NCBI GenBank assembly: GCA_025765615.1 | Contig: JAIVFJ010000269.1 | Location: 19,184 to 83,183, forward strand | Length of the DNA stretch: 64,000 nucleotides | Reading direction: 5' to 3' | Origin: Zopfochytrium polystomum | Lineage: Eukaryota > Chytridiomycota > Chytridiomycetes > Chytridiales > Chytridiaceae | Part shown: positions 46,365-56,749 of the stretch, in pieces | Position numbering within the stretch: the stretch's first letter is position 1 | How the letters are laid out: every line of letters begins with the position of its first letter | Made by a program: the position numbers and the translations under genes | The notes under the pieces: model-generated | Told to the model about the DNA's origin: nothing | What the model saw: the letters and a program-made list of their open reading frames with translations, nothing else | The model's database searches: none

Positions 46365-47491
46365 CTAACCACCCAACACTCCCATTTGCATCGCCTGTGC
46401 CCGCGCCGTTCCGATTGAGTGGCCTCCTTGCTTGGTATGTCGGTGGACATCGGTCCACATCCAAAACGCAAATAGAGCAGATGCGGCCCAGCCCGCCATG
46501 TCCACAGCACAGAGGAATGCCGTAAAATAGCTGCTGTTTCCCAAAGCTGCTAAAAAGTTGATCAGACCTCCCGATCCCGAGCCGGAAAATCCAATAAACA
46601 TGTACGCGCTGAACGCGATATGGCACCCTTCAAACAAAAGAAAGATATCTGTGACAGCGTTCAGCTCGTGCGATTTCCAGTTTTGAAGTGCTACTTACAG
46701 AAGAAAAGAGAGGAGTCCTTGGAATACGCGATGTAGATGGGACGATACCATAAGTAAAATGACATGGCCGTTATGGTGAAACCTGTGGCACGATCTCTTC
46801 TTTAGAGAGAGCGAAAGACGAAGCGCTCTCACAATAGATCAAAGACACTCCAAAATCGTTGGCTGCATTGGGTGTGGACTTCGTTATAAGGAGGCTGAGG
46901 CATGTGACAAAGTTCCAGACGAGGAGGCACAAAGTGGCGAGCCAGAAGAAATAAATCTACAATCAGTTGTGTGAAGGCGGCAGATTAGCGTGTCGGCGAT
47001 CGCCATATTCCATAGGCAACCGATTCAAGCGATGACTTCCGATCATCTTCATACCTTTTTCATTACACCACGACTGAGTTCTGGAATCTCGCCGTCGATG
47101 TCGTGGTGAATCAGTGGGTAGAATGGGGGCCTTATGCATGAGATCAGAGACCGATCCAAGTTAAGAGAAATCCCGGCAACCCGGCTCTATACCAGTTAGG
47201 AGGGCGAAACCCGTGCTGGCGCATTGCCTGCTCCTGCTCCTGAAGGCCAGCCTCTCGTCGAGCAAGCTCCTCTTCCCTGCGAGCCAGCTCCGCCTCCTTT
47301 GCACGCAGATCCTGAGCGAGAGACGCACCTCCAGCACCGGCCAGTCCCGCCGAAGCTGACGTGGAAGTCGTTGGGAGCACGGCGGTCACCGAGGCATCGT
47401 CCGCCAATGGAGCATATGCGCTCTGGTTAAGAGCATCGGCGATGGCTGGATCCGCGAATGGGTCCGCGAACTCGAGGCGGTGTTGATCCAT
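46365..47491 (-). CDS. SCAMP family membrane protein
   Basis: Secretory carrier membrane proteins sit in post-Golgi and endosomal membranes. Five exons: 47491-47193, 47130-47055, 46956-46833, 46782-46699 and 46648-46365; 288 residues. The N-terminal cytosolic part has an NPF-like DPFADP motif and a Glu/Ala coiled coil (residues 60-90). Next comes the diagnostic NWPPFYPLIHHDIDGEIP, completed only by splicing exons 1 and 2. Four membrane segments follow (IYFFWLATLCLLVWNF; FTITAMSFYLWY; a segment near CHIAFSAYMFIGF; TAFLCAVDMAGWAASALFAF). Each intron is GT..AG and the frame is kept. Confidence 0.9.
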
Positions 47492-48270
47492 ATTTCAATT
47501 TTTCACAATGACCACCCAACATCGAAATCAGCAAAAACCCGCCCAGCACCGAAAATAGGAAAAGGTTGAACAAACCAGTAAGCGATGCGACATTTGCCCT
47601 CACGTAGGTACTGTACCAGAAGGAGCACTACTGCTGCTCATTTGCCGGTATTGGTAGGAAAATATCACTGTGGTGCAGTTATGAGGATAAACATGTCAGT
47701 GCACATGAATTCGAGTCCTGGTCAATACCTGCTATTACAGAATGACAACAACTTTTTCGTTCCAATCGGGTCTGCGCAATTTGAGAGTGTGAAGAATAGC
47801 TTGATCACCAATAGATTGTCAATAATCTCGCTGTTGGCTTGTCTCTTCGAGAGAGAAACAACAAGAGGTTAATATCCCACCGTGCACACAAAGATAAGCA
47901 GCAGAAATGCAAAAGAAATTTGATGTGCCTGGCCTCAATCGCAGTGAAGGTTTGACAAAGACTCAGAGGATATTGGGTATCACAAGGGGAGTGTAGGCAG
48001 AATGTTGTTAGAGGTCATAGCAGCAGTACGCACAGCAGTCAAAAAATTCACAATAGAATGGGTTTGGTTTTTTCTGCTAAGAGGTGGTGTGTGCTGTTGG
48101 AATTTGGGCAGACAATATTTTGGGAGGATTCGTCTGCAGTATGGCACTTGCACTTGGTAAAGTGCAAAGTGCCCAAGCATCCTCAAAATTTGGGGAAGTG
48201 TCTTTCCCCCTGGGCAGTATAAAAGGGCAGTTGGGTGTGAGAGGGAAACAGTACACCCCACACGGGAAAA
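47492..48270. other. Intergenic / transition to retroelement region
   Basis: AT-rich, with no gene recognised. A TATAAAAG box in plus orientation at about 48219-48226, with a purine-rich leader after it, may belong to a further degraded LTR. Confidence 0.4.
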
Positions 48271-48665
48271 ATGTCCTGGCGACATGTCAATCTGGATGAT
48301 TTCATGATCTGGCAAATCATGTCAGTCAGACGTGTTTCGTCTAAAATTTTTTGGTCCTGTCAGGAACATGGCAGGACAGGACAAAGCAGACAAGGGACTG
48401 ACAGGAGTGATGATTGTATTGGAAACAATAATTCACTTGAGGGATGGGACAGGTCCCCCATCCCCCTTTTATACCTTTTGAGAGTGTTCCTTGTCAAGAC
48501 TCAAAGAAAGTTCCAGAAAGAGCAATTAGTAATACAATGATACCAATGATACCAATGACAACAAGACAAGTCAGGAAAGCAAAAAAGGTTCCAGAAGGTT
48601 CCACAAGGTTCCATGAAGGAATGTTCTAGAATGTTCCAGAAGGTTCCAGAGGGTGATTCATAACA
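48271..48665 (-). repeat. Ty3/gypsy LTR (3' LTR of the remnant), left end approximate
   Basis: Read on the minus strand, the LTR begins TGTTATGAATC at 48665, directly after the stop codon of the gypsy remnant and a polypurine tract (AAAAGGGGGAGATGA). It contains a TATAAAAG box (48473-48466). The other end is placed at a ...GGACA sequence at 48271 by inspection only. Repeated GGTTCCAGAA-like units lie at 48560-48650. Confidence 0.5.
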
Positions 48666-49300
48666 TCATCTCCCCCTTTTAGGCCTCTTCTGCAACTTGG
48701 TGGGGTACCTGGTCTTGAACTTGAGCAGAAGGTCTTGGCAGTGAGTGAGGTTTGACTCAGGTTCCCAGGTGTTGTCAGCATCTGAGTAACCTTTCCACTT
48801 AACAAGGAACTTGAGTGTCCTTCCAAACCACATGGCATCCAAGATTTGTTCAACCTCAAATTCCTCTTCACCTTCTACCTCAACTGGAGGAGGAGGAGGA
48901 ACAACTCTGCCTGGAATGGAGTTGGCCACAAACTTCTCCAAAAGGCTGACATGGAAAACTGGGTGGATCTTCATGGATGCAGGGAGATCCAGCTTGAAGG
49001 TGACTGGATTGATTTGCTCCAAGATCTTGAAAGGTCCCAACTTGAGGTTGTCTAGCTTGGGACTTGGTCTTTTGGTCTGCAAGTTCTTCCTCATGCCCGG
49101 CCAGTAAAAGTCTCTGGAAAAAAAGCTCATATGTCTTGTGCTCTCCTGGGTGTCCAGCTGTTGCTGCATCATGCCTTGTCTTGAGTATCTCAAGTTTTTC
49201 CTCTTCTTGGCTGATTTGAATCTTGTGAGGCTTGGGGTCCTTGGAAATAGCATGGGCCCACACACCGTCAGGAAGCAGTGAAAGGTGTGTCTTGGATGGT
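48666..49300 (-). pseudogene. Ty3/gypsy chromovirus pol remnant with integrase core deleted
   Basis: The C-terminal end of a gypsy polyprotein. The integrase zinc-binding segment (HDAATAGHPGEH, then FYWPGMRKN, which lies in another frame after a T7 run) is followed at about 49079 directly by the C-terminal integrase region RPSPKLDNLKLGPFKILE, IHPVFHVSLLEKF and a chromodomain (LKFLVKWKGYSDADNTWEPE). About 200 residues that should lie between, including the catalytic D-D-E core, are missing. The element cannot integrate itself. The stop is TGA at 48668-48666. Confidence 0.8.
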
Positions 49301-49855
49301 GGGGTGAAACCATCTCCCCCTTCAGGTGCAAGGTCTGTCCTTCTGCGCTCATCAGCAGTGGGGCATGAAATCTTGACTGGGAACTGTGATTCTTGAATCT
49401 TTGACTGAGGGTTTTGTTCTTGGCAAAGACTGTGAGCTGTGGAGCTTGAATCTTGAATTTGGACTGTGAACTGTGGTACTTGAATCTTTGACTGTGGGTT
49501 CTGTGAACTACAGACTTGGCCATTGTTAGATTTTGGGTTTTTGCAGTAAGCAGTGTGCAGGAGCAACACCTCACACTGTGGTGCATGGGAGCACCAACTG
49601 TGATGAGGATTTGGTGCATTTTTTGTCACCTGGTCTTTGTCACAATTTTGTATAAAGCCAAACAGCATACATTGTACAACAGTCTCCCATCTCAGCTTCA
49701 CCATCACAAGAGAGTAGTCCACCAGAGTAGTTCACCACCATCCACAACAGCAGCTGTCATTTCTTTCATACAAAATTGTGACCCATCCCAATCATCTGGA
49801 GTATAAACAACAAGCAGAATCGAGGAAGAACGTGCAGAACGCAGCAACACACTTG
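49301..49855 (-). other. Degraded retroelement sequence with short repeats
   Basis: Upstream part of the gypsy remnant on the minus strand. It contains repeated CAAAGATTCAAG-like units of about 24-30 bases near 49380-49500 (encoding SQRFKxHSSQS-like repeats in one frame). No reverse transcriptase motifs remain. Towards 49800 it passes into the leader of a different element. Confidence 0.4.
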
Positions 49856-49860
49856 AAAAG

Positions 49861-51087
49861 TGTTGAGATTCGACCCACGGGGTACACTACGCCCGTTACT
49901 GATGATCCCTTTGAGAACTCCATCCAATCACATTGGATGGGGTGTTTGAAGGGCTCAGTAGATTCAATACTTGAATGGGGCGCTCGGAAGGGCTAATCTG
50001 TTCTCAATAAAAAGAGATAGGCAAAGGCGGCTGTTGTTCTAGCTTTGTTCATCCTACCGGTAGGAACAATGCAATTAGAACATGCACAAAAACGCTCAAA
50101 CTACGCACTCTGCACATGTAACACAGCACAGCAAGCATGCAGAAGCAGCGTACCACTGCCCAATGCTCCGGAATTCCGCTCTCTGCATCGGAATTCCGCA
50201 CTCTGCATCGGAATTCCGCTTCCTGATCTGGAATTCCTCTCTCTGCACCGGAATTCCGCTTCCTGATCTGGAATTCCAGCTTTCCTGCTGTGCTGTGCAA
50301 TCTGAGCAATGCAACAGGCATTTAGGAATCAGGGATTGCACCAATCACTGCATTTCTAAAAGTGAGATAAAAACTGAGCTCACCAGAGATTGCACCAATC
50401 ATTGGATTTCTAAAAACAAGGAAAAAAGCGGCTTGTTCCCCAAACAAGCTTCCTGATTTGGAAACAACCAAACCAATTTACAAGCAACTGTTTCTCAAAC
50501 AAGCTGTAAATTGGTTCCTGGTGGTACTCAGCCCAGACAAAGTGCTCAGCCCAAGGTGGTACTCAGCCCTGGCTGGTACTTAGCCCTGGGTGGTGCACAG
50601 CCCAGTCTAGTACTCAGCCCTGGGTGGTGCTCAGCCCAGGCTGGTACTCAGCCCTGGCTGGTATTCAGCCCTGAGTGATGCCCAGCACTGGGTGGTACTC
50701 AGCCCTGAATGGGTACTTAGCCCAGGCTGGGGATTGGTGCTCAGCCTGTTTTATCTCATTTCTGTGGCCTGCTCTGTGCAGGCCACTGCTCCCTCTGTTT
50801 TCTGATGGCTCCAACCTGCAGGAGTATAAAAGCAGCAACCTCTCACAGAGATCAAAAAAAAGGAATCCAACCCCCTCCTTGCTGCTTTGACAGAATCCAG
50901 TGCAAAACAAGCCAATCTCTCTTCCTCCATTTGCTCTCTCTTCCATCTCTGCCCACTCACTCCTCTCTCCTCTCTACATCCTCTCACTCCTCTCCCTTTT
51001 CCATCATCACTGCTCTCTCTCTCTCTCTCTCTCTCTCTTCATCCCCACACACACCAAGTCCCTCCAGTCCTGGGTGGGATTTCATCA
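49861..51087 (+). mobile_element. Solo LTR of the copia family (LTR A)
   Basis: A 1,227-base LTR starting TGTTGAGATTCG and ending GGGATTTCATCA. It is flanked by a perfect 5-base target duplication, AAAAG, at 49856-49860 and 51088-51092. It is the same family as the LTRs at 52349-53576, 59219-60422 and 62007-62903. Inside are a CCTACCGGTAGG palindrome (50053-50064), six GGAATTCC units, a 12-base inverted repeat (50471-50482 / 50505-50516), degenerate ACTCAGCCCTGG repeats, a TATAAA box at 50825-50830 and a CT tract near 51015. No internal region is present, so it arose by LTR-LTR recombination. Confidence 0.93.
50170..50277. repeat. 20-bp tandem repeat built on GGAATTCC (in LTR A)
   Basis: GGAATTCC recurs at 50170, 50190, 50210, 50230, 50250 and 50270, exactly 20 bases apart. 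The spacers are of two kinds (GCTCTCTGCATC-like and GCTTCCTGATCT-like). The same array in the other LTR copies has about six, seven and three units. Confidence 0.95.
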
Positions 51088-51092
51088 AAAAG

Positions 51093-52348
51093 CGCACAGA
51101 GGCGACAGCGCCACTTGCCACCACCACTTCCACACTACCAACTCTCTCAGTTTTCGTCCCCCCACCATTCCACCACGTCTACACCACTTTTAACACTGGA
51201 GAAGATGTTTCAACGTTTGTTTTTCGCTGCAAAAGCGTCGTGCAACATGCAACAGATCAGCCACATTGGAAAACGCGCAAAACGACCGAAAAACGTCCGA
51301 AACGCGACCTTCTAGTTTGCCCACTTCTTTCAATCACTTTAGGCATCGCTTACCACCACAGGAAAGAGCCAGTTTCACTCTACCTCTCCACCAAACGTCG
51401 TGATCCTCGACTGGTTCCTTACAGAATAACAGCTGTCCGCGTTTTTACTGTTCAATTAGCACTCAACTCGTCGAATTTGCTGTATTGGAGCTTCCCACCA
51501 ACACAACTCAGCCAAAACCCGACCAAATCACTTAAAACCAATTTCTCTGCACTCAGCAACTACTGATCTACGTGGGGCAACTCAGTGATTCTCCAATTTC
51601 GTCGTTGGCCTCGTGGGTTATTGAGTTACAAGCTGCATCTGCATTTTGGCCCATCTAGTCACTCAATTTCGCTCCACAAACGTGACAAGTCTGTTTTTCT
51701 CAACACCAACTCGTTACACACATCACCTCTCCACCTATCCACACCCAAACCTTGACCATCAAGTGTCGTGTCACGCTTGTTGAGTCTGCTACTATTCCCT
51801 ACGAAGGGTTACCACTAAATCAGGGAAATCACTGCCTTTCAAATTTCTATTCTCCTGCAAAGCTCTCACACATTTTCCTCCCAAGCATGAGCGAGCGTGA
51901 TCAAATCAAGTATGCTTCCCGTGCATTCCCCATCCTCAAAGGCGCAGCAAATTTTGGAGATTGGCTGGACGACCTAATTTCAGAACTATCCAACAAAAGC
52001 AATGGTCTCCGCCACTGCGTTGACCCAGACCGAATTAACGTATTACGCAATGATCAAGTGGACCCCAATAATCCTAATGTTGGCCCAACATGCAGAGTAC
52101 GCAGGGGGCCCAACCATGGCGAGCATTATGCATTTGCATGAGACGGGTGTGAGCCGGTCAAATGGTTCCCAGGGACAGAAGACCAGAACGCATACTGTAT
52201 CCTTCTCATTTGACGACATGTTGAACCAGAGCTTCTAGCACAGTTCCCCCGACGAGGGCAGATATTTGCCTACACACTGCTTGGAGAAATTGCGATTGCA
52301 TGTCGAACAACAGATCAAGGATTAGCAAAGGAAATTATTGATGATTTC
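51093..52348 (+). pseudogene. Leader and gag remnant of another LTR element
   Basis: C/A-rich leader sequence is followed by an ATG at 51887 that opens a gag-like frame: MSERDQIKYASRAFPILKG, then NFGDWLDDLISELSNKS. The frame shifts near 52010, after which the other frame reads IKWTPIILMLAQHAEYAGG to about 52140. The element continues left of the solo LTR (its leader near 49800-49855), so LTR A was inserted into it. The right end is cut by the copia LTR at 52349. Assignment as gag rests on position and style, not on a zinc knuckle. Confidence 0.4.
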
Positions 52349-53576
52349 TGATGAAATCCCACCCAGGACTGGAGGGACTTGGTGTGTGTGGGGATGAAGA
52401 GAGAGAGAGAGAGAGAGAGAGAGAGCAGTGATGATGGAAAGGGAGAGGAGAGAGAGGATGGAGAGAGGAGAGAGGAGTGAGTGGGCAGAGATGGAAGAGA
52501 GAGCAAATGGAGGAAGAGAGATTGGCTTGTTTTTGCACTGGATTCTGTTAAAGCAGCAAGGAGGGGATTGGATTCCTTGTTTGATCTCTGTGAGAGGTTG
52601 CTGCTTTTATACTCCTGCAGGTTGGAGCCATCAGAAAACAGAGGGAGAAGTGGGCTGCACAGAGCAGGCCACAGAAATGAGATAAAACAGGCTGAGCACC
52701 AACCCCCAGCCTGGGCTAAGTACCCATCCAGGGCTGAGTACCACCCAGGGCTGGGCATCACTCAGGGCTGAGCACCAGCCAGGGCTAAGTACCAGCCTGG
52801 GCTGAGCACCACCCAGGGCTGAGTACCAGCCTGGGCTGTGCACCACCTAGGGCTGAGTACCAGCCAGGGCTGAGTACCACCTTGGGCTGAGCACTTTGTC
52901 TGGGCTGAGTACCACCAGGAACCAATTTACAGCTTGTTTGAGAAACAGTTGCTTGTAAATTGGTTTGGTTGTTTCCAAATCAGGAAGCTTGTTTGGGAAA
53001 CAAGCCGCTTTTTTCCTTGTTTTTAGAAATCCAATGATTGGTGCAATCTCTGGTGAGCTCAGTTTTTATCTCATTTTTAGAAATGCAGTGATTGGTGCAA
53101 TCCCTGATTCCTAAATGCCTGTTGCATTGCTCAGATTGCACAGCACAGCAGGAAAGCTGGAATTCCAGATCAGGAAGCGGAATTCCGGTGCAGAGAGAGG
53201 AATTCCAGATCAGGAAGCGGAATTCCGATGCAAAAGGGCGGAATTCCGGTGCAGAGAGCGGAATTCCGGAGCCTGGGGCAGTGGTACACTGCTTCTGCAT
53301 GCTTGCTGTGCTGTGTTACATGTGCAGAGTGCGTAGTTTGCGCGTTTTTGTGCATGTTCTAATTGCATTGTTCCTACCGGTAGGATGAACAAAGCTAGAA
53401 CAACAGCCGCCTTTGCCTATCTCTTTTTATTGAGAACAGATTAGCCCTTCCGAGCGCCCCATTCAAGTATTGAATCTACTGAGCCCTTCAAACACCCCAT
53501 CCAATGTGATTGGATGGAGTTCTCAAAGGGATCATCAGTAACGGGCGTAGTGTACCCCGTGGGTCGAATCTCAACA
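52349..53576 (-). repeat. 3' LTR of copia copy 1 (LTR B)
   Basis: 1,228 bases. The minus strand starts TGTTGAGATTCG at 53576 and ends TTTCATCA at 52349. The TATAAA box is at 52611-52606 on the minus strand. GGAATTCC units lie at 53159-53267. Confidence 0.93.
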
Positions 53577-53616
53577 CACCCCCGCAATAGAAAGAGAGGG
53601 GGCAACTGTTTCTCCT

Positions 53617-53718
53617 GGAGTACATGGCTGTCCAACAATGCCAGCCAAGCAGTGGGACTCGAACCCACCCATGTACTCCCCTACACTTGTGAAAACCTGC
53701 ATGAACCCACAAGTGTAG
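53617..53718 (-). other. Structured RNA-like segment with a tRNA T-arm motif
   Basis: Lies between the pol stop codon and the polypurine tract. An 11-base perfect inverted repeat (GGAGTACATGG at 53617-53627 with CCATGTACTCC at 53669-53679) encloses, on the minus strand, GTGGG-TTCGAGT-CCCAC (53668-53652). This is a perfect five-pair T-arm stem with a canonical loop, and it contains a consensus pol III B box. A second hairpin, CTACACTTGTG with CACAAGTGTAG (53681-53691 / 53708-53718), follows directly. A full cloverleaf with an anticodon arm could not be drawn. Confidence 0.6.
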
Positions 53719-53740
53719 CTGGAGAAGCCAGAGAGAGCCT

Positions 53741-56700
53741 TTAGACTAAGCGTTGTGCTGATTTGAGCGTGGGCACCACGCTTACACCTTGGAGGTCGGC
53801 GAGACTGCAAATTCCCATCAGTGATGCAAGCTTTGCATGTTGAGCTGCGGGAAGAGCTTTGGTGAGAAGGTCGGCAATCATCTTGTCCGTTGGGCAATGA
53901 ATGAGTTGAACCTCCTTTTTCTCCAAGTGGTCCCGTATGAAATGCAACCTCACGTCAAAGTGTTTGACCCGGCCATGGTGTATTGGATTCATAGCAATAG
54001 CTATGGTTGAACAATTGTCTTCATAAACAGTAGTGGGCTTATTTAAATCCATACCCAGCTCCTGGAAGAGCATTCGTAGCCAGATTGCCTCTTTGATGGC
54101 CTCAGTAAGGGAGAAGTATTCTGCCTCAGTTGAGGACAAAGCGACAACTGATTGTTTCTTGCTGTACCATGTAATAGCACCCCCGCAAAGCATGAACACA
54201 TGCCCTGACCTCGACTTGCGTCCATCCTCTTCAGCATAGCTGGCATCAGCGTAGCCATGTGGTTCATCCCACTCTGGGTAAGAAATACCCGCAGCTTTCT
54301 CTACCTCTGGGAGCGTTGCATTGGTGATGCATGTCATCTGGGAGTCTCCCTTTTGGTAGAAAAGTCCATGATCCCAGGTAGCGCGGACATATCGCAGCAA
54401 TCTGTCAAGCGCAAGGGAATCTGAATGGGTTGGAGTGGACTGGTATTGTGCAAGTGTATTCACAGCATACGCAATGTCAGGGCGCGTCAAGTTTGCAAGG
54501 TAAGCAAGTTGCATGAGTGTGCTTCGGAAGTATTCCGACTCTTTTTGTGGAAGTTTTCCAGAGTCCACATCGTGCATCCATGTCGTGGACATGGGAGTTG
54601 CTTTGATTTTGACAGGTAAGCCTTCATCGTCACACCAGTAGTTTGCTTCCTCCAAGACATGCTGTGTGTAGTTTTTCTGTCCAATAAAGATTCCATCTTT
54701 GATTTTCTCAACTTGGATGCCTACAGCAACTTTTGGGTTGAGGTCCTCGCGGATTTTGAACTTTGATTTGATCAGAGAAAGAATTTTGGCAATTTCTTCT
54801 TCAGTGTGACTGAAGATGAGGATGTCATCTACGTATAGAGTGATGATGGTCTTGACCTTTCCATCAGGGTGCCTTTGAACAAAGACACAGTGGTCAGTCT
54901 TCAATTGCGTAAATCCAATTTCTACTAGGAAGTCGCGGATTGTTTTGTACCACTGTCGACCAGACTGGTGCAGTCCGTACAGACTCTTCCTGAGTAAACA
55001 GACAAGAAGTATCCCGTCTGCACCACGTATCTCAAAGCCTTCTGGTTGTTCCATGAAGTTTTCAATGTCCAGTTTGGCGTTCAAGTATGCGGTTTCGACA
55101 TCAAGGCCTGCAAGTATGAGGTCAAACAGCAACGAGATAGCAAGGATTGCCCTTATGGAGGAGCTGCGGACGACAGGGGAGAAGGTCTCATTGTAGTCCT
55201 GACCAAAGATCTGAGTGTAACCCCGACCAACAAGGCGAGCCTTGAAGCGTTCAAGGTACCCTTCACTGTCAAACTTGTAGGCAAAAACCCATTTGGGCTT
55301 GAGTATCTTACGCCCTTTAGGTCGAGCCACTAAGTCCCAGACATGCTTTGACGTGATCGAATTGATCTCTGAGAGTTGAGCTGCCTTCCAATACTTTGCA
55401 AAAGGAGAACGCATGGCCTCTTTATGCGAAGCAGGGAGTGGCGGTAAGTCCCGCTGGTGGATCCTTTCTGTTGGATATGCTGTGACTTCCTCCGGCTCAA
55501 GCACAGTGTATGCTTTGAGCGTTTGGTAGAGTTCACGAAATTGTCCCCGTGCTATCCGTAGTTTACGAATTCTTGCAGTTAAAGCGCGGAGTGTTTTCTG
55601 ACTGTAAGTGGAAGGACTTGTGGCAATTGATGGTTTTGTTCGTAGTTTACAAAGGTTTGCCTTCAATGCCAGGTAGTCACGTAAACCTGATGGCTCTCGT
55701 GGTATGATTGGGGGATTTGTTGCCTCCCCTGTTGACTCTGGCAAAGCTAGAATGTCAGGGGAAGTTGAGCGCTCCCTAGGAGGGATTTCCTGTTCATCAG
55801 GTATTGACTCTGGTTCAGAATCAGAAGCGTCGTACAGCATACCCGGCTGTAGATCTCCCCCCTGTGATTCTGCAGGTGGTACATCGTCTTCTTGTGAGTC
55901 AGACAGAGCGTCAGGATGTGCCACATCTGGATCAGTGGACATAGCGGGGGTATGCAACGAGGAGGAAAGATATTGGAAATCCTGAGCTGTGGGTTGGACT
56001 GGTCCCCATTCCTTCAAGCGGGAGTCATGAAGGAACTGTCTCCAGTTCCGCACAATGCCAGGAAAAACATTTTCGTGAAAAGAGACATGGAAGTGTTCCG
56101 ATATTCTCTGGGTTTTCAAGTCGTAGACTACTGGAAGAGTGTTTCCTTTATACCCTAAGAATATGCCTGGCGCCCCTTTGTCAGGATGTTTAAGCGTTCG
56201 CTTTTCCTTTGGGATACGGTGGATAACCAAACAGCCAAAGGTGCGGATGTGATCAACATTTGGCTTTTCACCGTACCATGCTTCGTAAGGTGTTTTCTTA
56301 GTGTAAGAGTGGTAAACCCTGTTCTTGATGTATGCTGCGTAGCGGACTGCATACACAAAGAAAGAGTGGGGCAATCGTGACTCTAAGAGCATGCAGTGTG
56401 CCATGTCTTTGAGAGTGTTGACCTGACGTTCTACCAGCCCATTGAATTCCTTGGTGAATGCAGGACTAGGTTCTAAAACAATAGGAGGATGCCGAGTATT
56501 GGCCCAAGTTTTGAATTCTCCATCTTTGAAGATTTCCCCCCTGTCACAGCGCACAGATGTGATATGTTTGCCATGTTGTTGTTCAAACCTTTCGATTGTA
56601 GACCGGAATCTTGTGGGCGCGTCGGACAAAGAGTTGAGGAACTCAATATCAAGCCAACGGGTTGACTCTTCCACAACCAGTTGCCAATGTTTTTCACCAG

Positions 56701-56749
56701 TGGTGTCCACGTGCGGGCAGTGGGACAGCATCAGTGTGTAAACGACCAA
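53741..56749 (-). CDS. Copia integrase - reverse transcriptase - RNase H frame (copy 1)
   Basis: Open frame of about 1,000 codons. Integrase part: an SVRCDRGEIFKD aspartate and FNGLVERQ glutamate segment, then the PYEAWYGEKPNVDHIRTFGC region. A polar linker follows. Reverse transcriptase (RVT_2 type): KYWKAAQLSEINS, ARLVGRGYTQIFGQDYNETF, LDVETAYLNAKL, KSLYGLHQSGRQWY and the catalytic YVDDILIF. RNase H: GYADASYAEEDGRKSRSG, SSTEAEYFSLTEA and YEDNCSTIAIA. The frame is separated from the upstream protease frame by a shift and a TGA near 56700, at the start of the integrase core. The polyprotein is therefore broken there unless recoding occurs. Confidence 0.9.
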   Translation of the reverse strand: MVVYTLMLSHCPHVDTTGEKHWQLVVEESTRWLDIEFLNSLSDAPTRFRSTIERFEQQHGKHITSVRCDRGEIFKDGEFKTWANTRHPPIVLEPSPAFTKEFNGLVERQVNTLKDMAHCMLLESRLPHSFFVYAVRYAAYIKNRVYHSYTKKTPYEAWYGEKPNVDHIRTFGCLVIHRIPKEKRTLKHPDKGAPGIFLGYKGNTLPVVYDLKTQRISEHFHVSFHENVFPGIVRNWRQFLHDSRLKEWGPVQPTAQDFQYLSSSLHTPAMSTDPDVAHPDALSDSQEDDVPPAESQGGDLQPGMLYDASDSEPESIPDEQEIPPRERSTSPDILALPESTGEATNPPIIPREPSGLRDYLALKANLCKLRTKPSIATSPSTYSQKTLRALTARIRKLRIARGQFRELYQTLKAYTVLEPEEVTAYPTERIHQRDLPPLPASHKEAMRSPFAKYWKAAQLSEINSITSKHVWDLVARPKGRKILKPKWVFAYKFDSEGYLERFKARLVGRGYTQIFGQDYNETFSPVVRSSSIRAILAISLLFDLILAGLDVETAYLNAKLDIENFMEQPEGFEIRGADGILLVCLLRKSLYGLHQSGRQWYKTIRDFLVEIGFTQLKTDHCVFVQRHPDGKVKTIITLYVDDILIFSHTEEEIAKILSLIKSKFKIREDLNPKVAVGIQVEKIKDGIFIGQKNYTQHVLEEANYWCDDEGLPVKIKATPMSTTWMHDVDSGKLPQKESEYFRSTLMQLAYLANLTRPDIAYAVNTLAQYQSTPTHSDSLALDRLLRYVRATWDHGLFYQKGDSQMTCITNATLPEVEKAAGISYPEWDEPHGYADASYAEEDGRKSRSGHVFMLCGGAITWYSKKQSVVALSSTEAEYFSLTEAIKEAIWLRMLFQELGMDLNKPTTVYEDNCSTIAIAMNPIHHGRVKHFDVRLHFIRDHLEKKEVQLIHCPTDKMIADLLTKALPAAQHAKLASLMGICSLADLQGVSVVPTLKSAQRLV

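Noticed and set aside
48084..48299. 71-codon plus-strand frame
   Set aside because: Lies in LTR-like sequence with a TATA box; no domain and no context for a host gene.
50170..50277. CRISPR-like array
   Set aside because: Units are 8-base palindromes with 12-base spacers that themselves repeat, inside a eukaryotic LTR; a minisatellite, not a CRISPR.
53641..53668. Complete tRNA gene around the T-arm motif
   Set aside because: T-arm and B box are perfect, but no matching 7-bp acceptor stem, D-arm or anticodon arm could be placed; kept only as a structured segment.
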